Notes: generated by a model from the letters alone, not told the origin. 64,000 nucleotides of DNA from Malania oleifera (GCF_029873635.1 NC_080418.1:151459748-151523747); one strand, 5' to 3'; positions 10,114-21,773 are shown, counted from the first letter of the stretch. Numbers and translations: made by a program.

Positions 10114-12205
10114 TGTTAAATTGGGAGAAAAGTTTATTTTTTTCTATTAATTCACTCTAATTACAAGGATTATAAGGGTATATATATACATGAGATAATT
10201 GAAAAATGAAAAGTGTATATTTGTCTAAGATGAAAAGTATATATGTAACGCCCTGAACCCTTAAACCCGAGCCCGGCGCGTTATACCTGATAAGATCTTG
10301 ATAATCCAAAATCCATAATATACGCAGCGGAAAACATCACCCTAATCTCCATATAACATAATACCAGAGTTTACTAATTCTAACTATAATCCATAATAAA
10401 TCATCTATCACCTGCATTTTCATAAATCTACATAACTCCCAAAACATTTCAGTATTTTCACAATCATTCCTTACTCAACAACCTTAAAACATAAAGACAT
10501 AAAACTTAAATATTTACATTCCCCAAAATTAACATAGAAATATACTCTTTTCTTTTACTAATTCCCAATAATGGAATAAAAACCTCGAGCTCTCTAAGCT
10601 CGGTCTCGAGGAAATCTTGAAAAAGATAAATTCATATTCAGGTGAGACACATCTCAATAAGGGAAGAAACAATATATTAAAATAGTGTGTGGCCAACATG
10701 AGTTTATATAACAACAAAATATATAACATTTGAAAATCATTAATATAATTTCTGAAATCATTCTCTGAACTTAACCAAGCACTTGCAAAAAATTTAACCC
10801 ACGAGATTACCCAAGGATATGAGTGATTACCCGCCCATACAAGTAGCACCCCCTCTGCTCTGATACCTAGACAATCCAAAGGTCACAATTAAAGCATACC
10901 AGGGCACTCACCTTACTCAGTAAGCCCTCAAGTGATAAATTAATCTTATACTCACACCGTTCAATAATAGCTTATTGGTAAAGGCCCTAAGGATAGTGAA
11001 ATCTACCCCCCCATACAAGTAGGTTCACTCTGCCCTAGTACGTTATGCTATTACTGCCACATCTGTAGCTACTAGTGCACTCGCCTTACTCAGCAAGCCC
11101 TCGAGCAAAAGGTACGCCTCGCCCAATCGTAACATGTTCTATGTACATACATACTTCTAATATCATAATACATCATTCTTTCTATCATTATTCAATCATA
11201 CACATCTGTTCATATCCATGGCTTAACTTTGCATTGTATTTCACTTTAAGTGACTTTTTCCCATTTTACATTGTTCACATTTCACATTTTATTTCCATTT
11301 CATTCATTTCCCTTTTCATTTCATTTCATTTCATACCCAGCATCTTTCAGCTGTTTTACCCAACATCTTTCAACTGTTTACCCAGCATTTTTCAGCTGTT
11401 TACCCAGCATATTTCAGTTGTTTACATGGTTGCATTAACACACACAAGCAGCACAGTTGATATCATGTTTCATTCACAATAATTATACCCTTAAATATAG
11501 TCAAATTACTAAATTTCTCAAATCTCACTCTCGCTTTGGAGTGGTGCCTAGAAAATCCCAATTGAAAAATTACCTACGCCAAAATGACGATGTCGACGAC
11601 TAGGATCCAGTGGTGGCCTAATCGTTGATTTAACAGTAGATTCAACAAGAAATTGAGAAATTAGGGAAAATATACCTTTCCCCAGGAGTGGTACTTATGC
11701 CGTTCCCACAACAAATCCGCTCCAATAGAAATGTCAGTGGCGAAGTTAGCAATCCAATGATACCTTCCGTTTTTCAATTGGTCAAATATCTGCCGAGAGA
11801 TTGAGAAGAGAGGGAGAGACGGAGATGGAGGAGTGGAGAGGTGAGAGATGGTCTGAGAAACTAGGAGAAAAGAAGATGCAAGAGGCTTCTGCAATTCGCA
11901 GGAAGCCTCTGCTTCCTTTTTTTTTTCTTTTTTTTTTTTTCTTTCCCTTACTTACTTTACATAGAACATAATAATATTATATTATATATATATATCATAT
12001 TATTTATTTAATACATCAAATTTAATAATACTTAATTAATTAATTAATTCATAATAATTTATCTTTAAAATTTCTATTATTTTTTCTATAATTAATTTAA
12101 TAATATTTAATTAATAAATAAATAAATTAATAATTACTCTTAACTTTTTTTAATTAATTTTTTTTAAATTTTTTTTTCCGGTTATTACAATATATTTCTC
12201 TAATA
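10114..12205 (-). repeat. copia 5' LTR (right copy), split by a solo LTR
   Basis: 10114-10243 and 12190-12205 together rebuild the 141-bp LTR matching 5417-5557. They are separated by a gypsy solo LTR whose ATATA target duplication lies within the LTR. Confidence 0.88.
10244..12189 (-). mobile_element. gypsy solo LTR (TGTAACGCCC family), TSD ATATA
   Basis: 1946 bp, beginning TGTAACGCCCTGAACCC and ending CCGGTTATTACA, with ATATA at 10239-10243 and 12190-12194. Orientation is minus by comparison with the array at 38886, where LTRs read TGTAGTGATCC to GGCGTTACA. The interior carries the shared blocks GGTGAGACACATCTCA (10641) and, at 11334-11422, reverse copies of a CAGCTG-containing minisatellite. 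No coding sequence is supported. Confidence 0.92.
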
Positions 12206-12822
12206 TTAATTTAATCATTATGTGAAAGGTTCATTCAGAGGGGAGTCTTAGCTCCTCAAAGTCAAAAGTTCTCTCGGGGATTATCCCAAGCAGACATAGA
12301 ACCCTCATCTTTATTCCAGGATGCTATCCTGGATACAATTTTCCAGGAGGATGTTATTTCCCTTTATCATTCAATAATACTACTTAATTAAAGATATTAT
12401 CCTTTGACTTGTTTCCTTGATGGCCTAGTCATTGTCTTATATATGGGCAAGGTTTATAAATTTTATAATCTTCATTGTGTTCAATATTTCCATTTTGTTT
12501 TAAAGTATGAAATATTTCATGCTACTGAATAATTTCAGATTTAAATAGACTTGGACAAAACTATTATTATATTTTTATATTTTATTTATTTAAATTTTGT
12601 ATATACAAGTTCAAATATAAGATCCGAATTTAAAGTTGTCAAATCAATATGAGGTTAGTATTTTGAAAGCTACTGTGTTTTTTTTTAGGTTTTGGAGAGA
12701 GAGGATTGAAGTGGAACAAATGAAAGGGAGACCGTAAAGGGAGGGTCAGAAAAAATGAAGAGGCACAGAAATGTTTTCGGAAGTTAAATGGTTGTCCTTT
12801 AGCTTCTTCTACTCAATTCTTG
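12206..12822 (+). promoter_or_regulatory. upstream region of the SKS gene
   Basis: About 620 bp between the copia target duplication and the TATA box. It is AT-rich and contains no gene. The copia insertion therefore sits about 0.6 kb upstream of the promoter and may have displaced distal regulatory DNA. No cis-element can be assigned with confidence. Confidence 0.5.
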
Positions 12823-12829
12823 TATAAAA
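12823..12829 (+). promoter_or_regulatory. TATA box of the SKS gene
   Basis: TGTATAAAAAGG places TATAAAA 94 bp upstream of the chosen ATG, a normal distance for a plant promoter with a short leader. Confidence 0.65.
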
Positions 12830-12877
12830 AGGCGGTGATAGGCGAGCATTTTGAACGTAAGGGGAAGGCAATCGTCT

Positions 12878-12901
12878 GAGAGAGAGAGAGAGAGAGAGAG
12901 G
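12878..12901 (+). repeat. (GA)n in the 5' leader
   Basis: A pure GA run between the TATA box and the start codon. Plant 5' leaders often carry such tracts; a regulatory role here is only possible. Confidence 0.85.
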
Positions 12902-12922
12902 AACGCCTATCGTACGTTGGCA

Positions 12923-13183
12923 ATGGATGATCGTTTGACGTTAGGGTTGTTATGGTGCCTATCTGTTCTTGTAGCAGTTGTGCAAGGAGAAGACCCGTAT
13001 TTGACATTCACCTGGAACATTACCTATGGTACCATCTCTCCTTTGGGCGTCCCCCAACAAGGCATTCTAATTAACGGTCAATTTCCCGGTCCAAATATTA
13101 ATTCCACGAGCAACAATAACATTTTGGTTAATGTCTTCAACAACCTTGACGAGCCATTCCTTTTGACATGGTATGCATGCATG

Positions 13184-13229
<46 letters not shown>

Positions 13230-14943
13230 GTATGTATGTTTCTTTTCGATTCAGTTCATTACAGCACCCCCTCCACACACACGCGCACGCACAAACACAC
13301 GCGCGTGCATAATATCGCACCATTTTAATTTGCTGCAGGAACGGCGTCCAACAAAGGAAAAATTCATGGCAAGAAGGATTAGCCGGAACCAACTGCCCCA
13401 TCCCGCCTGGGAAGAATTACACGTACCACTTTCAAGTGAAAGATCAGATTGGCAGCTACTTTTACTTCCCCAGCACCTCCATGCACAGGGCAGCTGGCGC
13501 CTTCGGTGGGCTCCGGGTGAACAGTCGCCTTCTCATTCCAGTCCCCTTCCCCGATCCGGAGGATGACTACACCGTCCTCATCGGCGATTGGTACACCAAG
13601 AGCCACACCGTCCTAAAGAAGTTCTTAGATAGCGGACGCTCCTTGGGGAGACCAGACGGAGTCCTCATCAACGGAAGATCCTCCGGCGGCGATCAGGTGG
13701 GCAAGCTGCTGCAGGACCACCCGGAGGAACCACCCTTATTCACCATGAAAGCCGGCAGGACGTACAGGTACAGGGTTTGCAACGTGGGGCTCAAGAACTC
13801 CCTCAACTTCAGGATCCAAGGCCACACTATGAAGTTGGTAGAGATGGAAGGCTCCCATACCATCCAAAACGAATACGACTCCATTGACGTCCATGTGGGG
13901 CAATGCTTCTCCGTGTTGGTCACCGCCGACCAAACCCCCAAAGATTACTACCTGGTGGCTTCCACTCGTTTTACAAAGCAAGTCAAAACCGCCACTGCCA
14001 TCATCCGCTACGCCGACGGCAAGGGCCCTGCCTCTCCCGAGCTGCCGGAGGCGCCTGTTGGATGGGCCTGGTCCCTCAATCAGTTCCGGTCCTTCCGTTG
14101 GAATCTCTCCGCCAGTGCTGCCCGCCCCAACCCTCAAGGCTCCTACCATTACGGTGCAATCAACATCAGCCGCACCATCAAGCTAGTGAACTCCGTCGGC
14201 GCCGTGGACGGCAAGCTCCGTTACGCCATTAATGGCGTTTCCCACACTGACCCACCTACTCCCCTCAAGCTTGCCGAGTACTTCGGAGTTGCGGAGAAGG
14301 TGTTCAAGTACAACCTTATTGGGGACGAGCCCCCGGCCCCGCCGGCTAAAGGCGAAGAGCCCGAGATTGCTGTGGCACCCAACGTGCTCAATGTCACTTT
14401 TCGCTCGTTTGTTGAGATAATTTTTGAGAATCATGAGAAGACCATTCAATCCTGGCATTTGGATGGCTACTCGTTCTTTCCGGTTGCGTAAGTGTGTGTG
14501 TGCGCGTGTGTCTATATATTCTTTCTTTCTTTGTTTCTTTTTTTTATTAAAGATTTATTTATTTATGCAAGTACATGTGTTTACACGTTGATAATTAGCA
14601 GTGCGCGTGTTTGTTTATGCGTATATGTATAATTGTCAACAGGATTGAACCAGGGAGGTGGACACCGGAACGCAGAAAGAACTACAACCTTCTGGATGCA
14701 GTAAGTAGGCACACAATTCACGTGTTCCCCAAGTCGTGGGCAGCCATATTCTTGACATTCGACAACGCAGGAATGTGGAACGTGAGGTCGGCGTCGTTGG
14801 AGAGACAGTACCTAGGCCAACAGCTTTACATCAGCGCCCTGTCCCCTGCCCGGTCGCTCAGGGATGAATACAACTCCCCCGACAACATGCAGCTCTGTGG
14901 AATCGTCACAGACTTGCCAAAGCCCCCACCTTTCACTCCCTAA
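12923..14943 (+). CDS. SKU5-similar / L-ascorbate oxidase homologue, pollen type (3 exons)
   Basis: Exons 12923-13170, 13339-14487 and 14643-14943 join to 565 codons. Both introns are GT-AG and the joins restore TWNGVQQRKNSW and FFPVAIEPGRW. Residues 1-22 form a signal peptide (LTLGLLWCLSVLVAVVQG), followed by EDPYLTFTWNITYGTISPLG. Three cupredoxin domains follow, with family blocks GVPQQGILINGQFPGPNIN, DDYTVLIGDWYTKSH, FRIQGHTMKLVEMEGSHT, APVGWAWSLNQFRSFRWN and EIIFENHEKTIQSWHLDGYS. Length and blocks match the BP10/NTP303-like SKS group, which acts in the apoplast or wall of pollen and pollen tubes. True ascorbate oxidases have HWHG and HCHIE copper ligands; here those positions read TWNG and GMWNVR, so oxidase activity is unlikely. 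There is no hydrophobic GPI-anchor tail: the protein ends PKPPPFTP. Several N-glycosylation sites (NIT, NST, NLS, NIS) are visible. The frame is intact and probably functional. Which SKS paralogue it is cannot be decided from sequence alone. Confidence 0.95.
13171..13338 (+). other. intron 1 of the SKS gene, with CA/TA microsatellite
   Basis: 168 bp, GTATGCATG to TGCTGCAG. It contains a CA run followed by a TA run at about 13186-13223 and a second CA/CG-rich tract near 13273-13306. Confidence 0.9.
14488..14642 (+). other. intron 2 of the SKS gene
   Basis: 155 bp, GTAAGTGTG to GTCAACAG. It splits an alanine codon (GC|G). Confidence 0.92.
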
Positions 14944-15679
14944 ACCATCCATCCCATCCCCATCCCATTCTATCGCATCCCATCCCCATCACATCCATCC
15001 CGTCCATGCATGGACCTAATTAATTGTTATTTTGTATATAATGTTGCATTGACAAGGATTAATTGCCCAGCAAACCCACCCGTCCCCCATGGCCACCTTA
15101 CTATGTGTAGAGAGAGTTGTATATGATCATCATCGATCAGTTTGTTCCTTTGAGATAAAGATTGGTCGATCCAGATACAGAGACTGACAGAGCTAGAGAC
15201 AGAGACGTGTGCGTAGTAAGCTGAGAGAGGCGGAGGAGGAAGAAGATCGATGATGAAGTGGATCAATCCAGGAAGAGAATAATTAAGAAACTTAAAAAAA
15301 ACAAAAAAAACAAAAAAAAACAAAAATTCGACTTCGGAGCAATTTCCTTTGAAATGGGACTTATATGCTAAGGGGTGGAACGTGGAGTGCCATGTATCAT
15401 CCCTTTTTTCTTCTTCCTTTTTTTTTTTTTTATAACTTTACAATGCCAATAAATTTTTGTTCCTCTCTTAATTTTTTATATTCTTTTATTTGTCTCCTTT
15501 CATTATTTTGTAGCTTTAGATTTTATCTTTCTCCTCCAATTAAACTTCAAATCATTGATGGTAGAATAGCCACCTTGTGAGAAGCAAGGTAGACAATTGC
15601 GTACTAAAGAACTTCATTTTTCTAAAGGTAGACAAACAAAACAAAACAACGACGACAACAACAACAACAATAATATCTA
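14944..15679 (+). other. 3' flank of the SKS gene
   Basis: No gene. A CCATCCCAT-type imperfect repeat at 14945-15005 directly follows the stop codon and probably belongs to the 3' UTR. A-rich runs at 15293-15325 and T-rich runs near 15417-15432 follow. CAA repeats lie at 15640-15670. No single polyadenylation signal stands out. Confidence 0.5.
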
Positions 15680-15865
15680 AGGATGGCTCGATCACGTGGT
15701 AAAAACTAAAGGTTCTTGTGGTTAAAATGTCAAGGTTCAAATTTAGAGTTACAACTTTCTATGTGAGATAACACATTAGTGTTTAAGTGGAAAATGACCG
15801 ATAAAGGGATGAACCTATTATTCCAATGGATTAGTCGAGTATCCAAATGAATCTCAAGAACCATA

Positions 15866-15920
<55 letters not shown>
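15680..15920 (+). mobile_element. possible tRNA-derived SINE with (AAT)n tail
   Basis: The left end has a box-A-like GATGGCTCGATCACGTGG (15682-15699), and about 35 bp later a box-B-like AAGGTTCAAATTTA (15732-15745), the spacing of a Pol III promoter in tRNA-derived SINEs. The body ends in an (AAT)n run at 15868-15920 resembling a simple-repeat SINE tail. No clear target duplication was found. It could instead be unrelated AT-rich DNA. Confidence 0.4.
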
Positions 15921-15921
<1 letters not shown>

Positions 15922-16406
15922 GTTTGCTATTGTATATGATGAGTGCATGCTCATAACTTTAATACATTTTTGCATGCATGCTTAAAGTTTATTTAGATAC
16001 TGATGGGTGGAGGGAACTCACTCAATCATTGGTTGTAATTGAATTCAGTGAGAAAACACTCTAATTGCACACACAAATATTGAATTGATTTCAACAATAA
16101 TATAAAAAAAATACTGCAGACTCTGAGAATATACAATGTCTTCTTCTTCTCATTGGTCACTCTCCCTCTTTACACCACATATCTTGCACACACATATAAC
16201 TCCATATATATAGTAATAGATAAGACGTAGGTGGAGATTAAAATCAACAATGGTGGTGAGCTTGGTTGGTGGAGATAGGTGGTTTAATTTCAACCAAGGT
16301 GAGCTGGAGTTGGTAGAGGTAGCTGCCACCGTCAAGTTTAATTTTCAACAGATACAACAACAATCATACATGAAATTAGTTTCTTTTTGTATAGAATATT
16401 ACTTGG

Positions 16407-16460
<54 letters not shown>

Positions 16461-16490
16461 AGGGGCATTTTTGGACCACAAGGCTCTTTG
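15921..16490. other. spacer with (TA)n run
   Basis: No gene supported. A TA microsatellite occupies about 16410-16453. The segment ends beside CTATG, the left target duplication of the next element. Confidence 0.5.
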
Positions 16491-16495
16491 CTATG

Positions 16496-16939
16496 CCTTG
16501 CTGAAATAAATTGAACAACCTTTGGTGATGTTTCCCGATCAAAACCACCTAAAAGGGAGAAGGTAAGGATGGCTTAGAGGACCTGGGGTGTGTTCTAGAG
16601 GATCACTTTGATGCCTAAGTAAGGGACTTTATTGAGAGGTTAATTGCAATAGTAAAAGAATGAGTATGAATGAGATGATCTTAGCTTTTCCCCACGTCCC
16701 CCTTTTATAATGGTGGAGTTTGACCCTTTAGTTTTTGGCATTTATGAGCGCATTATTGTGCTTACGGGAATTACTTTAGACTTTATGGACATTGATTTTG
16801 GGGTTTTGGAATATGCTTTTGAAACCACCCCTCTCATCAATGTGGGTGATTTAGTCTTTCCGTTGGTTATGGAAGGCATTTTAATGAGAGAATCAAAATT
16901 GGTCTTCCTCTTTATTGAGGATATTTTTGGGGTATATCA
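16496..16939 (-). repeat. 3' LTR of the gag-only element
   Basis: Matches 21774-22219 along its length, for example the shared TGCCTAAGTAAGGGACTTT and CCCCACGTCCCCCTTTTAT blocks. On the plus strand it begins CCTTGC where the partner has TGTTGC, so the outer terminal dinucleotide has mutated. The other end reads GGTATATCA. Confidence 0.85.
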
Positions 16940-17403
16940 ATTGCCCCCTTTTAGGTTTAGAATTTTTGAATCTTGTTTCCAAAGTTTGAAAAATTTTCAA
17001 GTTGTTTGGAAGGTAGTCTCTTTTTTTTTTTTTTTTTTTTGCCATGCTTTCATCTGAGCTATTGAATAGCTTAACGGCCCATCTGACTCGTTCCATATCA
17101 TCCAAGCTGCGTCTGTCTCGTCTGAAGCATTCTCAGCTTGTTTGAGCCGCCTAATCAGCTTACTCAGCTGTTGTTTGCTCAAAAATCCAAGCAGCTCCTT
17201 TGGTTGGATTTTTTAATCTGAGAAGCCTTCGTTTGGATTTCATAATTTGAGTAGCTCTTTAAGCAACTCTTAATTGGAGCAGCCTCAATATGGCAGCCCT
17301 TAATCCTAGTGGCCTTTAATCCGAGCATCTCCTTTGGTTGGATTATTTAACAATTCGAGTAGCTTTCTCATCAAATTTTTACAATCCGATCCGAACTAAC
17401 GTC

Positions 17404-18400
17404 TCAGACCTCCTGAGTTGTGCTTATCTACTAGGTAGTTTTTCCATGTTTGATGAGCAGTGCTTATCTGTTTGGTAGTTTCTTCATGCCTCATGAGTTG
17501 TGCTTATCTGCTGGGATGAGCAGTGTTTATCCGTTGGACAGTTTCTTCATGCTTCATGAGTTGTGATCATCTGTTGGGCAGTTTCTTCAAGCCTGATGAG
17601 CAATCCTCATCTACTGGGCAGTTTCTTTAGGCCTGATGAGCAGTACTCATTTGCTGGGCAGTTTCTTCATGTCTTATGAGTTGTGCTCATCTGTTTGGCA
17701 ATTTCTTCATGTCTCATGAGTTGTGCTCATTTGTTGGGCAGTTTCTTCAGGCTTGATGAGTAGTGCTCTTCTGCTGGGTAGTTTCTTCAAGCCTCATGAG
17801 TTGTGCTCATCTCTTAGGCAATTTCTTTAGACTTGATGATTAGTGCTCATCTACTGGGCATTTTCTTCTAGCCTAATGAGCAGTGCTCATCTATTAGTCA
17901 GTTTCTTTAGGTCTAATGAGTAATGCTCATCTGTTGGGCAGTTTCTTCATACTTGATGAGCAATGTTCATTTTTTCAACAATTTCTTCATGCCTCATGAG
18001 TTGTACTTATCTATATCATGAGTAGTGCTCATCTCCTGGGCGCGCAATTTTCTTCAGGTCTCATGAACCTTGCTCATCAGTTGGGTTATTTTGTCAGGCC
18101 TCATGAGCTTTACTTATCATTTAGGTCATTTCTTCAGGTCTCATGAGCTTTTCTCATCAATTGCTTTTTCTTCAGATTTCATCAGCGGTGCTCATCAGTT
18201 GGACCAATTGGCCGAGTAGCGCTCAGTCCTTGCTTTGCCTCATGAGTTGTGTTCATCAAGTGGGCTAGTCTTCGGGCCTCATAAGCAGTGCTCATAAGTT
18301 GGGTCATTTTGATGAGCAGTGCTCAGTCTTTTTTTTGCCTCATAAGTTGTGCTTATCAAGTGGGCTGGTCTTCGGGCCTCATGAGTGGCACTCATCAGTT
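17404..18400. repeat. 40-bp minisatellite, about 24 units, with palindromic core
   Basis: Diverged tandem units of about 40 bp; on the plus strand a typical unit is GATGAGCAGTGCTCATCTGC followed by TGGGCAGTTTCTTCAGGCCT. GATGAGCAGTGCTCATC is a perfect 8-bp inverted repeat around one G; other units read CATGAGTTGTGCTCATC. The period is not a multiple of three, so it does not encode a repeated protein. It lies between gag and the 3' LTR of its element. Confidence 0.88.
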
Positions 18401-18444
18401 GGGCCCTTCCTTTTTAGGTCAATTCAACTCGTTCTCGTATCCAT

Positions 18445-18890
18445 CACCTCCTCCTAGTTGATGTACTTCTAAGCTCTTGCCATCAGCTCTCCCATATTGG
18501 CTAGGGGTTTCTTCCCCAATGAATTCAAGAAATCCCTTGGTTGCAGAGCCATTGTTAGGGCTACTACTGCTACCATATGATTTAGGTTTCGAATATCTAG
18601 GGCTACATTGATGAAGCGGTGCATGAATTTTTTCAACGTTTCTCTTCCCTTTGAATAAGGCTCATTAAATGAGTCAAAGTTTTTACTATCCTTCAGTCGC
18701 TAATAAAGTAGCCAAACTTCAGGGTTCGATACCATGCTTTGGAAATAATGCTCAGCACATGATTGCATCTGGTGCACCTTACAGTTGCATCAATAATTTA
18801 AAAGTTTCTAGATGGTTGACAGGATCGGTTAAGCCCTCGTACCCCTCCAAACTAGGCATTTTAAATTTTCTAGGTAGGGGAATACTCATT
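18445..18890 (-). pseudogene. gypsy-type gag remnant (retrotransposon gag domain)
   Basis: The minus strand reads SLEGYEGLTDPVNHLETFKL, then APDAIMC, then after a decayed stretch SFNEPYSKGRETLKKFMHRF, INVALDIRNLNHMVAVVALT and MALQPRDFLNSLGKKPLANM, ending GELMARA. This is the conserved central gag domain of Ty3/gypsy elements, which builds the virus-like particle. Stops after KLLMQL and in the segment before SFNEPYS show it is dead. No zinc knuckle follows; the minisatellite begins soon after. Confidence 0.82.
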
Positions 18891-19146
18891 ACCTCTCTAG
18901 TGAAGGGTGGGTCTGAATATTTTAGGAGAACTCCCCAAAGGAGGGGTTGCTGCAGGCCTCCTTCATCATTTTCTCTAACTGATCAATTCTTTTGAATCTT
19001 TCCTCTAGTTTATTCTATCGTTGTTCATTAATTCCCACACTATTTGCATCCTCCACCTTCTTTGCAAGGTCAACCTTTTCATCTTGTGGGATTGTAGCCT
19101 TCCCATGTGACTGAGGACATGCTTGCTTAGGGTGGGGAACAAGTTC

Positions 19147-21542
19147 TGTAATGACCCAAAATTTGAATAATTAGAAAATATAATGAATAAAATGGATTAA
19201 AAGAAAATAAGGGGAAGAAAGGAAGAATTTTTAATAAAATAACAGGCCTCATCGATGAATGTCATGTATTCTTCAACAAGTGTCCTTCTAAGCTCGTCGA
19301 CGAAGTCTGCTTCTTGTCGACGAAGAAATGCTTAGAGAGAATTTTGGAAACCCTGAATTTCATCGACGAAGGTATCTTCTCGTCAACGAAGACTCTACAA
19401 TGCCTTGTCGACGAACCCACGCGTCTCGTCAACAAAGTCCTATGTATAAAAAGGGTTTTTCTTCATTTTCAGCATGAATTTTGCGAACTCTCTCTCCTCT
19501 CTCTCTCTCTAAAACGAAGCTTCAGCCCTCTCTCTTCGATTTCGGTCCGAATTGGACCTGATTTGACAATCTGAAACCGCCACGAGGTTCATGGGATCAT
19601 TCTCTTCAAGGCTGTAGGAGCTGATCGTTAGGTTGTGAGATTTGGAAAACATCCAAAAATCAGGGTAAGTTAGTTATTTTGGGATTTTCTTAAGAAATGT
19701 TGTTATTTGGAGTCTAGAAAGCAGTAAATAAGTATTTTCCTTAAGATTTAAGTTAATTGGAATTTATTTTAATTAAGTTAGGATTTTTTAATTCAGGGTC
19801 CAAGTAAACGCTGCGGGTATCAGTTCGGGATCCTACCAGCGTAGTTTGAAAGTCAGGTAAGGGGAAATTTATATATTAAATCAGGTTTTTCATGAATTAA
19901 AATGGATTATGTGTTATTTATATATATATATATATATATATATGTTTATATGTGGGTTTAAAATGCCAGCCATGAAATTTATATTTTTTTAGCTTAGGAT
20001 TCTTTATATAGTTATGTATATGTGAAAGTAAACGAATGAAAGTGAAAAGGAATTTTCTAAGGAAGTAAGGAAGGATATGTATTTTCAGTATATAAATGTT
20101 AAATGTTAGTTGGCTTATTTTTTTTAAGGAATGTATATGAATTTTACTGTTAAATTGTGTGGCATGAGATTCTGTGTGAATATATATTAACTATACGAGA
20201 TGCAGGTTAAGTAAGTAAAGCTTTATGAATAAAAATGACATGGACAATGTTGCTTGTGTATGTTAAATGCAACCATGTAAATGTAAGACAGTTGAAAGAC
20301 AGTCATGTTAGCAGATTCTAGCGCATTTCTATGTCGAAACTAACTGTAGTAGATTCTAGCGCATTTCTATGTGAAAACAAACAAATGATGGCTAAAGATC
20401 AGCTGTAGTACGAAGAAATAAAATGAAAATGTTATGCAATGAAATGACAATGGAATGACGATGCAATGAAATGAAATGTAAAACGTGAATGATATAAATG
20501 GGAAAGAGTCACTTAAAGTGAAACGAAATGCAAAGTTAAGTTATGAACATGGATGAATATGTATGAATGTATAATGACAGAAAGAAATGATGTATTATGA
20601 TATTAGAAGTATGTATATACGTACGTAAAACCTGTTACGATTGGGCGGGGCGTACTCTTCGCTTGAGGGCTTGCTGAGAAAGGCGAGTGCACTAGTAGCT
20701 TTAGATGTGGCAGTAGCTGCATAACGTACTAGGGCAGAGGGAACCTACTTGTATGGGCAGGTAGATTTCCCTATCCTTAGGGCCTTTGCGGTAAACTATT
20801 TTTAAATGCATGAGTACGAGATTAATCTAACACTTAAGGGCTAACTGAGTAAGGTAAGTGTCCTGCTATGCTTTAGTTGTGACCTTAGGATTACCTAAGT
20901 ATCAGAGCAGAGGGGTGCTACTTGTATGGGATGGTAATCACCCCTATCCTTGGGTAATCTCGTGGATAAAACTTTGCATGTGATTATTTAAGTTTAGAAA
21001 ACGATTTCAATGTTTTGTAATGATTTGCAAATGTATTAAAATGATATTTATATACCTCATGTTAGTCATACGCTGTTTTAATATATGTATGTTTCCTCCT
21101 TTACTGAGATGTGTCTCACCCGAATATGAATGTTTCTTTTCAGAACATCCTCGAGGTTGGGCTTAGGAGCTCGAGGGTATTTTTAGCATTTTTGAGGACT
21201 ATATAAGAAACAGGGTATATGTTGATACTATCTTGGAAATGGAAATGTTTATGTTTTATGTCTTTATGTTTTAAGGATGTTGAGAACAAAATGGTTGTGA
21301 ACATACTGAAATGTTTTTGGAGATATGTGAATATATGGAAATGCAGTTGATGGTTGGATTTTATGGATTTATAGATAGGTTATAGCAAACTCTGGTATTA
21401 TGTAATGTTGGTATTGTAGAACTATGTTTATGGAAATTATGTTTATATTTTCCATTGCGTATGTATGTAAGGATTTATGATTTATCAGGTTATTATTAGG
21501 TATAACACACCGGACCCGGGTTTTGTGGTTCGGGGCGTTACA
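19147..21542 (+). mobile_element. gypsy solo LTR, TSD AGTTC
   Basis: 2396 bp, TGTAATGACCC to GGGGCGTTACA, with AGTTC at 19142-19146 and 21543-21547. It is the same family as the minus-strand solo LTRs at 10244 and 29234. It contains a TCGTCGACGA array and TATA box (19290-19452), a duplicated TCTAGCGCATTTCTATG motif near 20310 and 20350, GTGTGGCATGAGATTCTG near 20157 and GAGATGTGTCTCACC near 21106. It interrupts the leader of the gag-only element. Confidence 0.93.
19290..19452 (+). promoter_or_regulatory. TCGTCGACGA palindrome array and TATA box of LTR promoter
   Basis: Six or more copies or near-copies of TCGTCGACGA (for example CTCGTCGACGAAG, CTTGTCGACGAAG, TTCATCGACGAAG, CTCGTCAACGAAG) end just before TATAAAAA at 19445-19452. 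The position argues for a role in LTR transcription; the binding protein is unknown. Confidence 0.55.
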
Positions 21543-21753
21543 AGTTCCTTATGATCCTTTTGCTATAGGATCATAATGAATATGCCCTCCGTCCTTTTCT
21601 GAAAAGTAAGGAACTCACCTCTTGTCATGCTAGAATTGTCACCTGGTGCATACTGTATCGACTGGAGTGACTAGTCACCGATGGCAGGCTCTAACTTTTA
21701 GTTATTTGATGTGGTCATGATTCAAGGATCGGAAAAGAAAACCTTTCAAGAAC

Positions 21754-21773
21754 TTCCCACAGATAGTGCCAAC
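21754..21773 (-). promoter_or_regulatory. primer-binding site of the gag-only element
   Basis: On the minus strand the LTR end is followed by GTTGGCACTATCTGTGGGAA. It resembles the TTGGCGCC-type sites of some plant gypsy elements more than the tRNA-Met site used by the other elements here. The tRNA is not identified. Confidence 0.6.

Larger units (their letters stand above)
5417..12205 (-). mobile_element. Ty1/copia LTR retrotransposon, minus strand, with nested solo LTR
   Basis: Two 141-bp LTRs (5417-5557 and 10114-12205, the second split by a solo LTR) flank an interior of about 4.56 kb. Flanking target duplications TTAAT lie at 5412-5416 and 12206-12210. On the minus strand the order is LTR, primer-binding site, long pyrimidine-rich leader, protease, integrase, RT, RNase H, polypurine tract, LTR, which is copia order. 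Gag is essentially missing and pol carries stops and frameshifts, so it is non-autonomous. The LTRs differ at only a few positions by eye, suggesting a moderately recent insertion. Confidence 0.9.

Noticed and set aside
11075..11482. 135-codon plus-strand open frame
   Set aside because: It falls inside a solo LTR and is Phe/Ser/His-rich from T-rich DNA and a minisatellite.
13078..13401. 107-codon minus-strand frame
   Set aside because: It is antisense to exon 1 and intron 1 of the SKS gene and driven by TA and CA repeats.
13693..14458. Several frames overlapping SKS exon 2
   Set aside because: They are shadows of a GC-rich, clearly coding exon; only the SKS frame matches a family.
17404..18400. 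CRISPR-like array of regularly spaced palindromic repeats
   Set aside because: There are no unique spacers, units are contiguous and diverged, and the setting is a plant retrotransposon.
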